Shown: piece by piece, positions 35,809-48,494 of the stretch
How positions within the stretch are numbered: position 1 is the stretch's first letter
How the letters are laid out: every line of letters starts with the position of its first letter
NCBI GenBank assembly: GCA_947034885.2
Contig: OX344749.2
Location: 21,219,501-21,283,500 of the forward strand
Length of the DNA stretch: 64,000 nucleotides
Direction of reading: 5' to 3'
Source of the DNA: Thuidium tamariscinum
Taxonomy: Eukaryota; Streptophyta; Bryopsida; Hypnales; Thuidiaceae
Translations under genes and position numbers: made by a program
Notes under the pieces: generated by a model
What the model was told of the DNA's origin: nothing
Databases searched by the model: none
Seen by the model: the letters and a program-made list of their open reading frames with translations, nothing else

Positions 35809-37627
35809 TTTGATCGAACAAATAAGACAAAATGTTGAAGACACCCGCTGGTGACGTCGGTTTCGAGACGACAAATCGATCAACAGATTCCGATATCAAA
35901 ATCTTCAAATGTCGATAAATCAGCTCCCTCCGAGACACGCAACGCTTATCCACGCCCTTGACCTAGTTGTAACACCCTCCTGCTCCCTCTATTTTACTAG
36001 TCAAAATCCGGGGGCTCAGTGAAGCTACGACCTCCTATAAAATGCAACAATCACATCCATTATGACATATTCAGCACCAAACTAGAGAAGGGAAACAGCA
36101 TCAGCTCTGTAGGTTTCATTTATGGGACGCAAGGAGTGTCCACGCTGATCATGTACAGTACAGGGGCAGCGTGGACTTCCACACATCAATCACATGTCAG
36201 CCTCATAAATGAAAAGAAATGCGTGACCATCATGCTATTCCATACCTTCACACCGAGAAGGTTAGCAGTAGCTACGAATAAATCACGATTAAACAGAAAT
36301 CAGAGATCATTTCGCACATGCAGAACACAACAGAAAGGTGACTCGATTCGAGATTCTATTTTGTAGTACCCCACATATTCCAAAATATTTTGATAGTTTG
36401 AATCGGCGAAGGAGTTAGCATACATATCAGGATGAAAAGACAGTCATCTCTGCAGAAGAGTGGGAAACGAAAGTCAATCTTTGGAGTTTAGAAACCACAA
36501 GGAAAAGTCAAGAAAAATTCCGCGAACGTACCGACGAAACGCAAGCAATGAGATTAACCGACAGAATGACAATACAGGCAGAAATCTCCATTTCAAAACG
36601 CATACAAAACAGATAAAAATCAACATTCAACAACTTCAGGTTCCACCGATTGAGCACGCATCACATGGAGAAGCACAGCATACACATAGAGGACGAAACA
36701 AGAATTGCCGCAAAACAGTTGGAATCAAAGCAAGCTACTGCTTAACGATTATGGAGAAAAAAAGTCAAAGCACCGGTACCGACTACGATCACCACAGGCA
36801 ACCCCAAAAACTGAGACGGCAACAGGAAACAATTACTCACTCATAATTTTTGAAGCTGGATAGAGATCTCGCCCACTTCAGATTTCGCAAGCGTCGTAGA
36901 ATGAACAGAACGCCTCTTCACGCAGAGAAATCTGGCTATGGCGGGAGAACGTGGATATTCGGAGAAAAAAAACGCAACCAAACCTGCGCTTGCCGAACCC
37001 TGGAAACCCTAAATTTTCTGCGAGGGAGTCGTGGTCGCCGGTTGTAGCCGGTTCTCGGTCACCCGATTTCGACTTAGTGTAGACCAACGGACGAGAATGT
37101 GACGTCCATCAACGAAGGTTCGTTTTCGTCAACGAGGGTGGCTTCATAAGTTGAAAGTGAATCAAATCACAAATAAGTAGACATGGCAGAGAGACAGTTA
37201 TTTCAAATTATTTGATTCGGTAATTCGATAAAATCACCCGAGTGAAAAAGGAGAAAGGAAATGAAAAGTTTATCTTCCAGCCCTAAGAGATAATTCCCAC
37301 GTAAAAGATAATTTGATTTAGTTTCTAATTCAAAATTAACTCAAGCGTTCATAACTTTCACACCATATGTCCAAATATCACAAAACAAAGTCTATCCAAC
37401 CCTGCTCATAAAGAGCTTACATGGGTTGAGCTTTTTTGAGCTTTTTATGGTACCATGAATGTGACTTCAGGACATATGATTTTAAAAATCTCACTATATG
37501 AAACAAACAAAATATAGTATATAAATATAATTTAAAAAATTCAAGATAATTTAATTCAAAAAGAAAATATTACTATATTTAGTGGTGAAGTAGATGTATT
37601 TCTAGTAAAATTTTGCTAAAAATTGCC
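35809..37627. other. Upstream region of NC2-beta, no supported gene
   Basis: The 1.8 kb holds ORFs of 115 codons (36,019-36,366) and 128 codons (36,460-36,846), both rich in His, Arg, Asn and Gln and without any recognised motif. They are probably chance frames in leader or promoter DNA. The part from 37,140 on is AT-rich and leads into transposon repeats. Confidence 0.4.
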
Positions 37628-38579
37628 TTAACCCCTAAATGCTCAAACTATATTTTTTGGCAATGTAGTCATTTTTGGTAGCTCACTATGAATGGAGTTT
37701 TAATTTTTTTCTTTGAAATTTTCACACAATATGTGTCCGAGGAGTAGCTTTAAGGCCCAACAATTTTCATAACTTTTGACAACATGGATAAAAAGTTATT
37801 GCATGACATGTGATTTCTCTTACTTGGCGGGCAGCCTAAGCACTTGAAAAAACTTCTTCAAAAATCCCTTTTTTTAAAATTTAAAATTAAAAATTGGTTC
37901 TTTCAATTTTTATCTACTTGGAAAGCTTTGAATCATTCTATTTTGATTTATGAGATGAAAGTTATAGGAGTTTTAGTTTGAAGGTAGTTTGTGGGAAGTT
38001 ATGGAATCTCTACTCCAAAATAAACTTTGAAGTCCATTATTTTACTCAATTTTTAACATTTTTGAAAAATAATTAAAAAAATAGGTGAAGATTGTCTATT
38101 ACAACATTATGACCATTGGAATTGGAAATTTTCAATTTCACAAATTAATTATTACTATTTTAGTATTTTGAATCATTTTCTACCTCTTTCTACATACTAG
38201 TTTTTCTCTATATGTTGTACAACTCCAAATGATTTGAAATTATTTAGGCATGTATCCAACTTGACTAGAAAAATGAATCCAAACAATAACAACCTTTTTG
38301 AACTTTTTTTCATACAAAAGTGAGCTACTGAAATGCAGCTGCCCAGATTGTTGCAGGGACAAAAAATGGGTTTTTGACAATTCAGTCACTATTTTCTTGC
38401 AATCTACATGGTGGAAATTTCTGAAATTTTTTCCACATGTTCTCAAACTAGTGTACTATAAGATTCTACAGTTATAGCTCTTTTAAAATGTTTTTTTTTA
38501 AAAGATTTGGGTCTTGTACTAGAAGTGATAGTTTTTGAGCATTTTTGGCAAAACATAGGCAAATATTTTTAGGGGTCAA
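37628..38579. mobile_element. First of two direct copies of a roughly 960-bp TTAACCCCTAA-family element
   Basis: The copy begins with TTAACCCCTAA and ends with TTAGGGGTCAA. It shares long blocks with the copy at 38,925-39,900, for example ATGGAGTTTT, GGAAAGCTTTGAA with TCATTCTATTTTG, and ATATGTTGTACAA. The block AAAGCTTTGAATCATTCTAT also matches the inverted repeat of the outer transposon at 14,792, so all belong to one family. There is no coding capacity. Confidence 0.7.
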
Positions 38580-38924
38580 AGGTCATTACTTATAATCTTA
38601 TGTCTAGGACTATACTTAAAAACTCACTTAAAACACCCCTTTCTCTTGTAGCATTTGCATCTTTTTGAGTATTGCTCAGTTGAAGGAGATGAAGCTTTGG
38701 GACGCAAAACAAAAGACTACACATGGTCTTTGCCTTGTAGAAAATGCCTTTAAAATGAAGACCTCACGTTCAACAATTAAATGCCTAATGTTGTTGTTCA
38801 AAAACGTCTCCAAAATTCTACACTTTGAAAAGGATTCCAAAAATCAAAGTTTCTAGGATGCTCTAACTACACCAACTTCTACAGTAGTAGTGTGAAATGG
38901 GTCTTAAAAATGTTATTTTTAGCC

Positions 38925-39900
38925 TTAAGCCCTAAAATACTAAACTACATTTTCTGGCAACATAGCAATTTCAAGCACCTAACTATAAATGGAGTTTTTG
39001 TTTTTATTTATTTTTAATTTTCAGTCAACATTTTTGCAAAGAACAACTTTAAGGCCAAACAATTTTTATAACTTTTGACTAAATAGTTAAAAAGTTATTG
39101 TATGATATATAGTTTTCATTGCTTGCGGGCAATGTGGGTAGCTAAAAAAACTTCTTTAAAAATTAATTTTTTAGGAAATAAAAATAAAAATTTGAAATTA
39201 GATTCTTAGATTTATATCTAAATGGAAAGCTTTGAAGTCATTCTATTTTGGTTAATGAGTAAAAAGCTATGAGGATTTTTAGTTTGGGATAGTTTGTGGA
39301 TAGTTATAGAATCTCTACTCTACAAAAAAAAAGTTTAAAATCCTTTAAGTAATCTAATTTTTGATATTTTTGAAAAAAAATTAAAGCAATATGTGTAGGT
39401 TGTTTATTACAACATTACAACCATTTAGATTGTCATTTTTCAATTCCACAAATAAATTGTTAATAATATAGTATTTTCAATCATATTGTACTTCTTTTTA
39501 CTTGTTATTTTTTTCTATATGTTGTACAATTTCAAATGATCTAAAACTTTTCAAGCATGTAAACAACTTGATTTGAAAAACAAATCCAAGGAGTACCACC
39601 ATTTTGGACATTTTTTCATACAAATGTGATCATTTGAAGTGCAACTTGCACAATTTTTGTAGGGTTAAGAAAAATCTATCAATTCAAATGTTCATATCTT
39701 GCGATCTATACAGTAGAAAATTTTGGAATTTTTTCTACATCTTCTCAAACTAGTTTGCTACAAGATCTTTGAGAAGATCCTACGGTTATATGTGTCCAAA
39801 AATGTTTTTTTTTTTTAATTTTAAAGTTGGTATTTGTGGTAGAAATGGCAATTTTAGAGCATTTTTGGTAAAAATATAGTCAAGAATCTTTAGGGGTTAA
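38925..39900. mobile_element. Second direct copy of the roughly 960-bp TTAACCCCTAA-family element
   Basis: The copy begins with TTAAGCCCTAA and ends with TTAGGGGTTAA, and is collinear with the copy at 37,628-38,579 at a spacing of about 1.3 kb. Between the two copies lie 345 bp of unrelated AT-rich DNA (38,580-38,924). The end block CCTACGGTTA near 39,779 matches the outer transposon arm near 15,320. Confidence 0.7.
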
Positions 39901-41067
39901 TCTAGAACATTTTGTGCAACATGAAGATCATTTAGGAGTGGAGGAAGTACATAAATTATAAGTAAAAGAGTCAATATAATTATATCCATATCGACTACTT
40001 CTCATAAAAAAGATGTATTTTTTACACATTGAAGGTGTATTTTTTAGTGTTGATTGCTATATATGTATGAATCATGAAAGCAATGTCCAAGGAATCTAAA
40101 GGTTTTCAATGTAAGCCTTTCATGAGGCTACTAATGCTATAGGATTGCATTTGCTCATTTTTCATATCATTGTCAAAATGTCATGTATAATATCAAGGAA
40201 CTCTAAATTCTTGCCATATCAACAATGGATCATTCTAATTTTAGCACACTCCTTGTCTTCCACTTATTCTTAAATTTCATGACAATCACTTTTCCATCTT
40301 CAACTTCTAAATCTTAAACAATCTCCTACATATGCTAAGGTAAAACAATCCATAGTGGTCAACATTAGATTAAATCTGAGGCCTCCAAAGGGCTGTTTCA
40401 AGACTATTCCCAAAATAGTTCCTGAAATAGCTGGTTGCTATCAAGCTAGCATTTAAAAAAAAAATTTAGGTCCTGAAATGCAAAATGAAGTTCAATTTTT
40501 TTTTAAATGACGTGGCACTGCCCTGACCACTTCAAATTCCTGCAATTCTCTACTTTCCTGTGTTCCTAGAATGCAAGAACTCATAGTCTTTTAGACCCCT
40601 CAAATCTCTTCTAATGATGACCCATTGTGGTCACATAGGGAATGAATATATAATGTTTTGTTTTTTAATATGTGAGATTTTGGCCACAATCAATGTCTTA
40701 CATGATAGTAGTGAATTGATTAGTGACCTTATTAGAAACTTCCTACTTTTTGGTGTAAAATTCATTGTAAGAATTTACTTTTTAGGCCTTGTATGTTAAA
40801 AAATATCGTGACTTCATTAATTAGTAAGATGGGCATCATGGATTTAGATTTTGCTAGTTTCGGGGTAGTCTACAAACTCTTTTGGGCCATAGTTACACTT
40901 AACTCTTCAAAAATTCCCAACAAATTCATACTTTGTTGAAAAAATATCATTTCAATTATTCTTGCTATTTCTCACACTTATCTTTGTGTGGCAAAAATAT
41001 TGAAAAATTTCAACATCCACACAATGCCAAACTCCACAAAGGGCTGTTTTACCTTTATGATTCTGTC
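39901..41067. other. AT-rich intergenic DNA, nothing recognised
   Basis: No ORF longer than about 60 codons and no clear repeat boundaries were seen. Confidence 0.5.
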
Positions 41068-41419
41068 TAAGGTAGAAGCACCCATTATTTTCAGTGTATC
41101 CATAGTTTGACATTAGAGTTTCCTACAAAGTGTCCCCACTAGTACCTTGAAACTTTAGTCATGGTTGGTGAGCTCTGATTATTTTAGATTTTGGTGTGAG
41201 AATCCAGGCAGATTTACTAGGAGTGCAGATTTAGGTGCTCTACTACGTCCTACTTTGAAAATTCACAGAAATTAGATGCCTTGTCCAAAAATTCTAAATT
41301 TTTTTTTGAAAATTCATGATTTTCAGTTGCCAATACTACAAAAATATTCTTTATAGAAAAAAGTGCCTCCAACCATGTTGAAACTGCTAACTTTGGCTGT
41401 AATGGGTGCTTCTACCTTA
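41068..41419. mobile_element. 352-bp MITE with 20-bp inverted repeats
   Basis: TAAGGTAGAAGCACCCATTA at 41,068-41,087 is exactly mirrored by TAATGGGTGCTTCTACCTTA at 41,400-41,419. There is no ORF. The TAAGGTA end resembles the MITE at 26,211-26,487. A target duplication is not clear. Confidence 0.75.
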
Positions 41420-41822
41420 TTCTCTTGTTCACATCCAAAAAGCTCAGGAATCCGAGACTTGGTGTGCAAGGCAGAGACTTGGTGATCAAGAGTGATCTCA
41501 AGACCTGACACATCTCTGTGAAGTCCACAAGTCAGCAAGTTGAATCTAGGACCGGTCTAGAGGCTCGTGAGAGCGTGGCTGCGTGAGTGCCGACGAGTTG
41601 CTTTCGGGCCACACTAATAAACCCTATTACGCTAATAACACAATAAACTAATCACAGTTTTCCTGAATGAGCTCCTTCAGGAAGGAGAATATGACAGAGC
41701 GAAGCTGCTGGCCTCTCGTCAGTTGTCGTCGTCGTCGTTGCGGCTTCTCCTGCTCTGGCATTGCCGTTCTTGTGGCGGTTACGGTAGAATTCGCACACTT
41801 TGCTGCTGCCGCATTGCTGGCT

Positions 41823-42105
41823 ATGGCGACGCTGGTGCCTCACGCTGCCCTCTCGTCGTCGTTGGTATCGCAACGCCCCTCAAAATGCCGCCTTTCAATT
41901 CTTCTGGAGTTTATTTTCTAGTTCAGGTTGCATGTTTTGGTGCTGGATTGGGCGGTTTGTGGTGGACAATTCTCAAATTGAATTGCGTCATGAAATCTGG
42001 TATCGAGTGGTGGGGAGTGTGTAGAACTTTTGCGGTTTTGGCCCTTGAGGTCGGGGCGGGTATGGTTGTTTCAAATCTTGAATTCAGAGTGATGTGTTCT
42101 CAGCT

Positions 42106-42138
<33 letters not shown>

Positions 42139-45100
42139 ATATGATTGATGGAATGCACCTGAGAGGTTGAATGTTTGTCGAGTTAGAGATCACTCGCCAC
42201 TGATAGATTTTGAAATTGAATGTTGAATTGGAATGGATTGAAGGTTGGTGGTTTGTGGAGAGTGGGAATGTGAACTCATTGCTGTTTCTTCTTTTGAGTT
42301 GTGACAGAGTGATGGAAGCTCGATGACATCGGGTTCAGGGTTTTACGGTAGCCGCGTCGGTGGGGCTACTGCCTCCAGGACCGCTGTCGTGCCTGCTCAA
42401 AGGAATACGCGGGTGCGAGTGGTGATGGCGCCTGCCCAGCCTGAGCAACGGTCTCCTGCTTCTACTGGAGCTGTAAGTCTTGAACTTTCTCTCCATTTTT
42501 GGGACGAGTAGAAGTGGTTTCAAGTCCCTCTCCATTTTGTAGTGGATTTTTTGACTTTTACTCCGGCGATTGGGATCACGGTTGCACATAGTTTGTCAAA
42601 TTAGGAAACACGCGAAAGTTACAGCATTCAAACTATGCTGTAGGATACTCTTGTCGATAATTTGAGCAGATGAAGATGTGACGGAGTGTAATCTTTGGGA
42701 GATATATAGAATTTTGGAGATATCTTTTGGGTTCAAGAGTTAAATCTAGTGAGATCAAGTTTTCATCACTAGTTTTAACTTTTCATGTAATTTCACAGTG
42801 GCAGGTTGTAGACCTCTGCAAGTGACAGTAGACAACCCCATTTCGTTGCAAAGATCAGTGGCCGTAGACATTTAGCCAAGTTATGCGGACTTCACTTGCT
42901 AATAAGTCCAATTCTGTGTTAGAATAGATGAGCTGCAATTGTAACAGGGGTCGGTAGTAGATGGGCTCAGATACCTAACAGTTTCTGTATCCTCTACGCT
43001 AGTCCCATTTCAGGTGTTGAGCTGGGATTGCACTTGCAGTAGTTTCGATCACGAAACACGTGACGCAATGCGATTCTTGCCATGGTCGTTTTTGGTAGTC
43101 ACCTGTGTTTTTGTGGTATTTATCTGCGATATCAGCAGGCTTTGAACGATTAGTGATGAATTTGTCCGTGTCTACATTCTCTGTAAATTTCCTTTGTTTC
43201 AACAATCAGCAACTTTCTCAGATTTGCAGAAAACTGAGTGTCTCCATTTCTGTTATCAAAGAGAACCTTGTTTAAGAAGCCTTGGTCGTTGTAGGCCTTT
43301 GGCGCTTGCGAACTTTTCGTACGAGGATTTTGACCACATATTGGATTTGATTACACGAAGCGTGATGGTGTGCTGTTTTCGACATTTTTTTGGATTGCCT
43401 CAGGTGCTCATTGCATGTGATGTTCCTTTTCTCTCTCCAGGTGAAGCATGCTATGACAGCGACAGAGAAGATTTTGGCTAATGCGTCTGAGAAGACCAAG
43501 CTTACACCGGGAGAGAATGTGTGGGTCAAGGCAGATGTTCTCATGACTCATGATGTGTGCGGCCCTGGAACCATCGGCATCTTCAAGAAGGAATTCGGTC
43601 AAAATGCCAAGGTGTGTAGCATAGCTGTGACGACATGATTGAAGTATATGGATTGGTATTCCGTAGACTGGATGTTGACTATGGGATCATCGGGCTTGCT
43701 TTTAAGCATGTAATGACATGGGTATCTTTACCCACTTCAAAGGATCTTAGTATAGAATACCTTGTGTACTTTTTCTCGAGAATGTTTTTTGATTGTTTTT
43801 TTATTCTCATTAGAGAGTCATTAGAGACCTCTGTAATGCACTTGTAGATCACCTCACGCAGGATTGAGTAACATTTTTCAACTGGACGATATTGCTTCAG
43901 TAGGTTTTCAACAGGGGTTTCTTTTCACCCTGAAGTGTCTGTGGTCCTGTGGTGGAAATTGATTGGGGTTTCATCCTATAATTTGGTGTGATAGTACTCT
44001 TGTTTGACATGCAGGTGTGGGATCGTGAAAAGATTGTGCTTATCCCCGACCATTACATCTTTACCACAGACGAACGAGCCAATAGAAACGTGGACATTCT
44101 CCGTGACTTTGCTCATGAGCAAGATATCAAATATTTCTATGATATTACAGATAGGAGCAACTTTCAGGTATGTGTTGGTGCTTATTTTCTTCATGGTTTT
44201 TTTCGTTTCTGTTTGTAAAGAAAGCTAGTAGTTCTAAAATGTGTGAAGCATCTTATCTAGTATGTCAAATATTAAACCACTTTTATATTCATGCTGCTGT
44301 ATAACTTCAGTCATTTGAATAGCTCATGTCTTACAGGATCATACGTAGATTCGTGGTCTTTGGGATAAATGAGTGTCAGACATTTGGAAACTTAATTTGA
44401 TACAATGTCCAAATGCAGGCAAACCCAGACTATAAGGGAGTTTGCCATGTGGCCCTTGCACAAGAGGGTCATTGTCGTCCTGGAGAGGTATTTATGACAC
44501 AATTATGGATTTGTGTGGAGGATCCGAGGATTTGAGCCTGATGACTGCATTTGTGATGAACCGGAATTTATTTGCCAGGAATTCTGACTTCCAGATTCCC
44601 GTGTAAATTGTGTATTCTGGAAACTGTTTTCTTCTGTTGTATTTGTAGCACGTATGTTGAACTTTTTACCAAGATTTTGTGCTCCATGACTGTAGGTTCT
44701 CTTCGGCACAGATTCTCATACATGCAATGCTGGAGCGTTTGGTCAGTTCGCAACTGGTATCGGTAATACCGATGCAGGCTTCATCATGGGCACCGGCAAA
44801 CTTCTGCTCAAGGTGCACTTAGTTATTCAGATCATGTTCATTTTTTAAGGACATTTCTGGATGATTCTATATGAAAAGAAACTCCAAATGCTGGACAACA
44901 TACTGAAGTAATGAATAGATATTGTCGCATGTGAAGATGACCTTTGAAACGCTGTCTCGAGGGTAAGGACAGCGGATTTGTGATGGAAATCGTCATTGGC
45001 ATAATTACGGTCTGCGTTGTTTGTTTCCTGCAGGTCCCGCCAACTTTGAGATTTGTTCTGGATGGGGAAATGCCGAAATACTTGTTGGCGAAGGACTTGA

Positions 45101-47481
45101 TACTGCAGGTAGTGCTTTGTTTTCTGAAGTGCACAATTTCACTTCGTTTATTAAGATTCGGAATTAACGTGCCACTCTTCCTCTTCTCGCAAATTGAACA
45201 ATTCCATTTTTGCAGATTATTGGTGAAATCTCAGTCGCAGGAGCAACTTACAGAGCGATGGAGTTCATTGGGACAGCCGTTGATGCTATGACTGTAAGTA
45301 GCTCCTTGAAGCTCAACTAGAGTTGTGGCGTGTCTGAAGGCACAACTCAGGATTATTTGCTGTAAAATAAAAAATTTATCCGTCACTCTATGGTATATGG
45401 TTATCGTGCCCTGAGACTCGGGCATAATTGATAAGAAGTTCATTTTTGGAAGTAAGGAAAGTGGTCTGCATTTTTTATTTAAGCCCCTCTAACGTTGGCC
45501 AGGAATAAAGTCCCTGAATTTTGTCAGAATCTTCCCCATATTTTGCAGTAGTAAGTAGCTAATTGGGGGTCTTTGAATTCAAATGTTCCAAATTTGATCA
45601 TCTGTGGTAAGAAATAAGTTCCTGTGTTTTGCCGGGGGTGGGTGGGTGAAAATAGGGGCAATGAGGGGGTCTGTTCTCCCTGGCTCTCTTGTGTCTCGCT
45701 GTAATTGCACATTCTATGTGTACCGAAAATATGTCATTTTGGGTACACATTTGATAGGACAACTTGCATATGTCAAGTTGTGAACATGTATGAGAGTACT
45801 AATAGAAGCTCATCTGTGCTAATAGAGGCTGAATTATTAGAAAGGGTTGAGTGTATTTGGACTGCTCGTTTTTTGTACCTTTTCCTTCTAATGAATCATC
45901 TGAACGTATGTTTCCAGGGGTTAGTGGTCTCCTTTCCTATTGCTGTCGCATATTTCGAGTTCCATCTCTTTATAACATAAGCGTCAGAGTCTGGTTACTG
46001 ACAACCCGGTGGTTGTGGGATATGTAGATGGAGGATAGAATGACCTTGTGTAACATGGTCGTTGAGGCTGGTGGCAAAAATGGTGTTGTTCCTGCTGATG
46101 CCACTACCGCCAAATACTTGGAAGGAAAGACCACAAAACCATATCAAATATTTACCAGTGATGGAAATGCTAGGTGAACACAAAACTGCTACGTATTTCT
46201 GTATTGCACCACGCTGGTTTACCATCTCTTGTTCTCTCCTGTTATTGTTAACTAATAGTGTTACTGGTTCACAATCTTTTTTCTCATCTCTTGTTTTTTT
46301 TGTTTGCAGTTTCTTGCAGGAATACAGATTTGATGTCTCGAAGCTGGAACCTCTTGTTGCTAAGGTTTGTTCAACGCTTTCTGCAGTATGCTACATATAT
46401 TTTGCTTATGGGTTATCGTTTTCATTGTGTAATTCATGTCCCCTCACCATCGTGGTTCTTTTTTTACGGGAGGTACTTTCTTGTGAGCCTCAACTGAATG
46501 TTCTTAGTTGCTCTGTTGTTACGATGGCAGCCACATTCTCCAGACAACAGGGGTTTGGCTCGAGAGTGCAAGGATGTGAAGATTGACCGTGTTTACATCG
46601 GATCATGCACTGGTGGAAAGACTGAAGATTTTCTTGCTGCCGCAGAACTTTTGGCAATATCAGTGAGCTATGAAACCCATCTCAAATTTTGTATGCCTGT
46701 GCCCACAGTCGTGTACCGTCACAGTAGAATTACGGAAGTACTACTGACACCCATTTCTTTGACAGGGCCAAAAGGTGAAGGTTCCTACTTTCCTTGTACC
46801 TGCTACTCAAAAGGTGTGGATGGACTTGTACTCCCTGCCAGTGCCTGGCACTAATGGGAAGACTTGCGTGGAGATCTTTGAGCAAGCAGGCTGTGACACT
46901 CCTGCTGCTCCGTCATGTGCTGCTTGCCTTGGTGGCCCTCGTGACACCTACGCTCGCATGAATGATCCTCAGGTATGTCCGCTCTCGCTTGTCAGGTTGA
47001 CATAAATCGACAGGGAAATCGGAGCTGTAGAATTTCTTTTGGCTATGATAATCATTGTTAGGCCTCCCTGGGGTAGTCTAAGTGTGAGTTGTGACTCAAA
47101 GAGCTTTGACAAATCTTGTTCATCCTTTTTCTGGTGGGGTGCCCTAAATGAAAAAGCAACCTACGAAACTTTGAGTTTTCTGCAAACTTATGTCATGCGG
47201 TGAGGACATCAGAGTTCCTGTTTTTGTCCAAGAAGGTATCACATTTTTTTAAAATTTCTTCAGTGTTGGCATTAACTATTAATTTACATATGGATCCAAG
47301 CATTAACGATTAGCACTCACCCTTGTTTGGAACGTTGATGCAGGTTTGTGTTTCAACTACCAACCGCAACTTTCCTGGGCGAATGGGACACAAGGAGGGG
47401 CAAATATATCTGGCTTCTCCTTACACTGCTGCGGCTTCTGCACTCACTGGATTTGTCACAGATCCTCGTGAATTTTTATAG
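41823..47481 (+). CDS. IIL1: 3-isopropylmalate dehydratase (isopropylmalate isomerase) large subunit, plastid
   Basis: Thirteen exons join to 515 residues: 41823-41864, 42308-42472, 43441-43611, 44015-44167, 44419-44487, 44696-44812, 45034-45108, 45216-45293, 46028-46173, 46310-46364, 46531-46662, 46766-46972 and 47344-47481. With a small subunit (LeuD) it interconverts 2- and 3-isopropylmalate in leucine biosynthesis and, in some plants, acts on methylthioalkylmalates. Aconitase-family signatures include [40 protein letters not shown] and [16 protein letters not shown]. The three cysteines that hold the 4Fe-4S cluster are about C383 (YIGSCTGG), C452 and C455 (SCAACLGG). The first about 65 residues are Ser/Ala/Arg-rich and fit a plastid transit peptide. 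Exon 1 and its donor are inferred; all other borders keep frame. The protein ends in DPREFL. Confidence 0.95.
42107..42136. repeat. (GT)n microsatellite in IIL1 intron 1
   Basis: About fifteen uninterrupted GT units lie within the first intron of the isopropylmalate isomerase gene. Confidence 0.95.
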
Positions 47482-48142
47482 ATGGTTCATTCTATACACG
47501 CACTGAAATTGAGTTTGTTTTCCTACAACATTGAGAGAAATTTGTTGAGCTTGAAGTTGGGCTATTTGCCCCTCGAGTGGCAGTTGCACTTACAGACTGC
47601 CTGTGTTGACACTTATAGTCAAAATCATTTTTGTCAATCCTTCTGTTATTTTTTGGATTAAAATTCAAGTTTTGGACCAGAATTCAATTTATGAAAAGAG
47701 GTTGCATTATCTATGTGGACAAATTACTTTTATTGCTTTCGAGGAACTGATGTAGAAGCAGATTTTGAATCATGCAAAATGAACAAGGCTCTCTTTCAAT
47801 TTGGGTTTTCAATATTACGGTTCTTGCAATTTTCCATTAGTGCAAACCTTAAGGTAAGAGGTCCTATAACATCATGTTTTCATTGAGATAGATTTCTTGT
47901 AGTATTGCTTTTGTTTACACAATAGTATACTTTTAATACAATACTACGTAAACATTGAAGTAATACTATAGTAGTACTATGGTAGTGGGGGGAATTGCTT
48001 CTTGGTAGTACATAAAGAAATTCCTCTTATTCATTGACCAAAAATAGTTTTTGCATTGTTTATAGGTTAATGAATCCAAACCTTATGACATACAATAAAA
48101 ACACCCAAAACCATCAACAAAAGCAATTTAGCATAGTTAGAG
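47482..48142. other. 3' flank of IIL1, no gene
   Basis: AT-rich DNA with no ORF or repeat boundary that I can support. Confidence 0.5.
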
Positions 48143-48491
48143 CACTAGAAGAAAACTACGTTGTGTTTCACAAAAACTGTGTTAAAATTGTGTTGCCTTA
48201 AACATAATGCGTGGGGTGGATTGTGTTGAGGTTCTGCTTTGTCAAGCGGAATTTTTCATTCTAACACGAAATTCTGCGTTTTCCTTGTTGAATACTACGT
48301 TTTCCTTGTTCAATTTCTTGTTGAAACGTTGAAACACAAAATTTTGCGTAACGAAAGGAGAATTCAACACAATCCACTCCACACGTTATGTTGAACGCAA
48401 CGTAGTCCCAACACAGTTTTTGTTAAGTTTAATGCAGTTTTGGCAAGTTTAACGCAGTTTTGGGCAGGAACAGTGTAGTTTTCTTCTAGTG
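48143..48491. mobile_element. 349-bp CACTA-type MITE with GAG target duplication
   Basis: The ends are CACTAGAAGAAAACTAC and its mirror GTAGTTTTCTTCTAGTG. The 3-bp GAG stands on both sides (48,140-48,142 and 48,492-48,494), as expected for CACTA (En/Spm) elements. A second internal inverted pair, GTGGATTGTGTTGA-like on the left and TCAACACAATCCACTCCACA on the right, makes the element fold back almost completely. There is no ORF. Confidence 0.8.
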
Positions 48492-48494
48492 GAG

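Noticed and set aside
36460-36846. 128-codon plus-strand ORF rich in His, Arg, Asn and Gln
   Set aside because: Composition typical of leader DNA, no domain, lies in the upstream region of NC2-beta.
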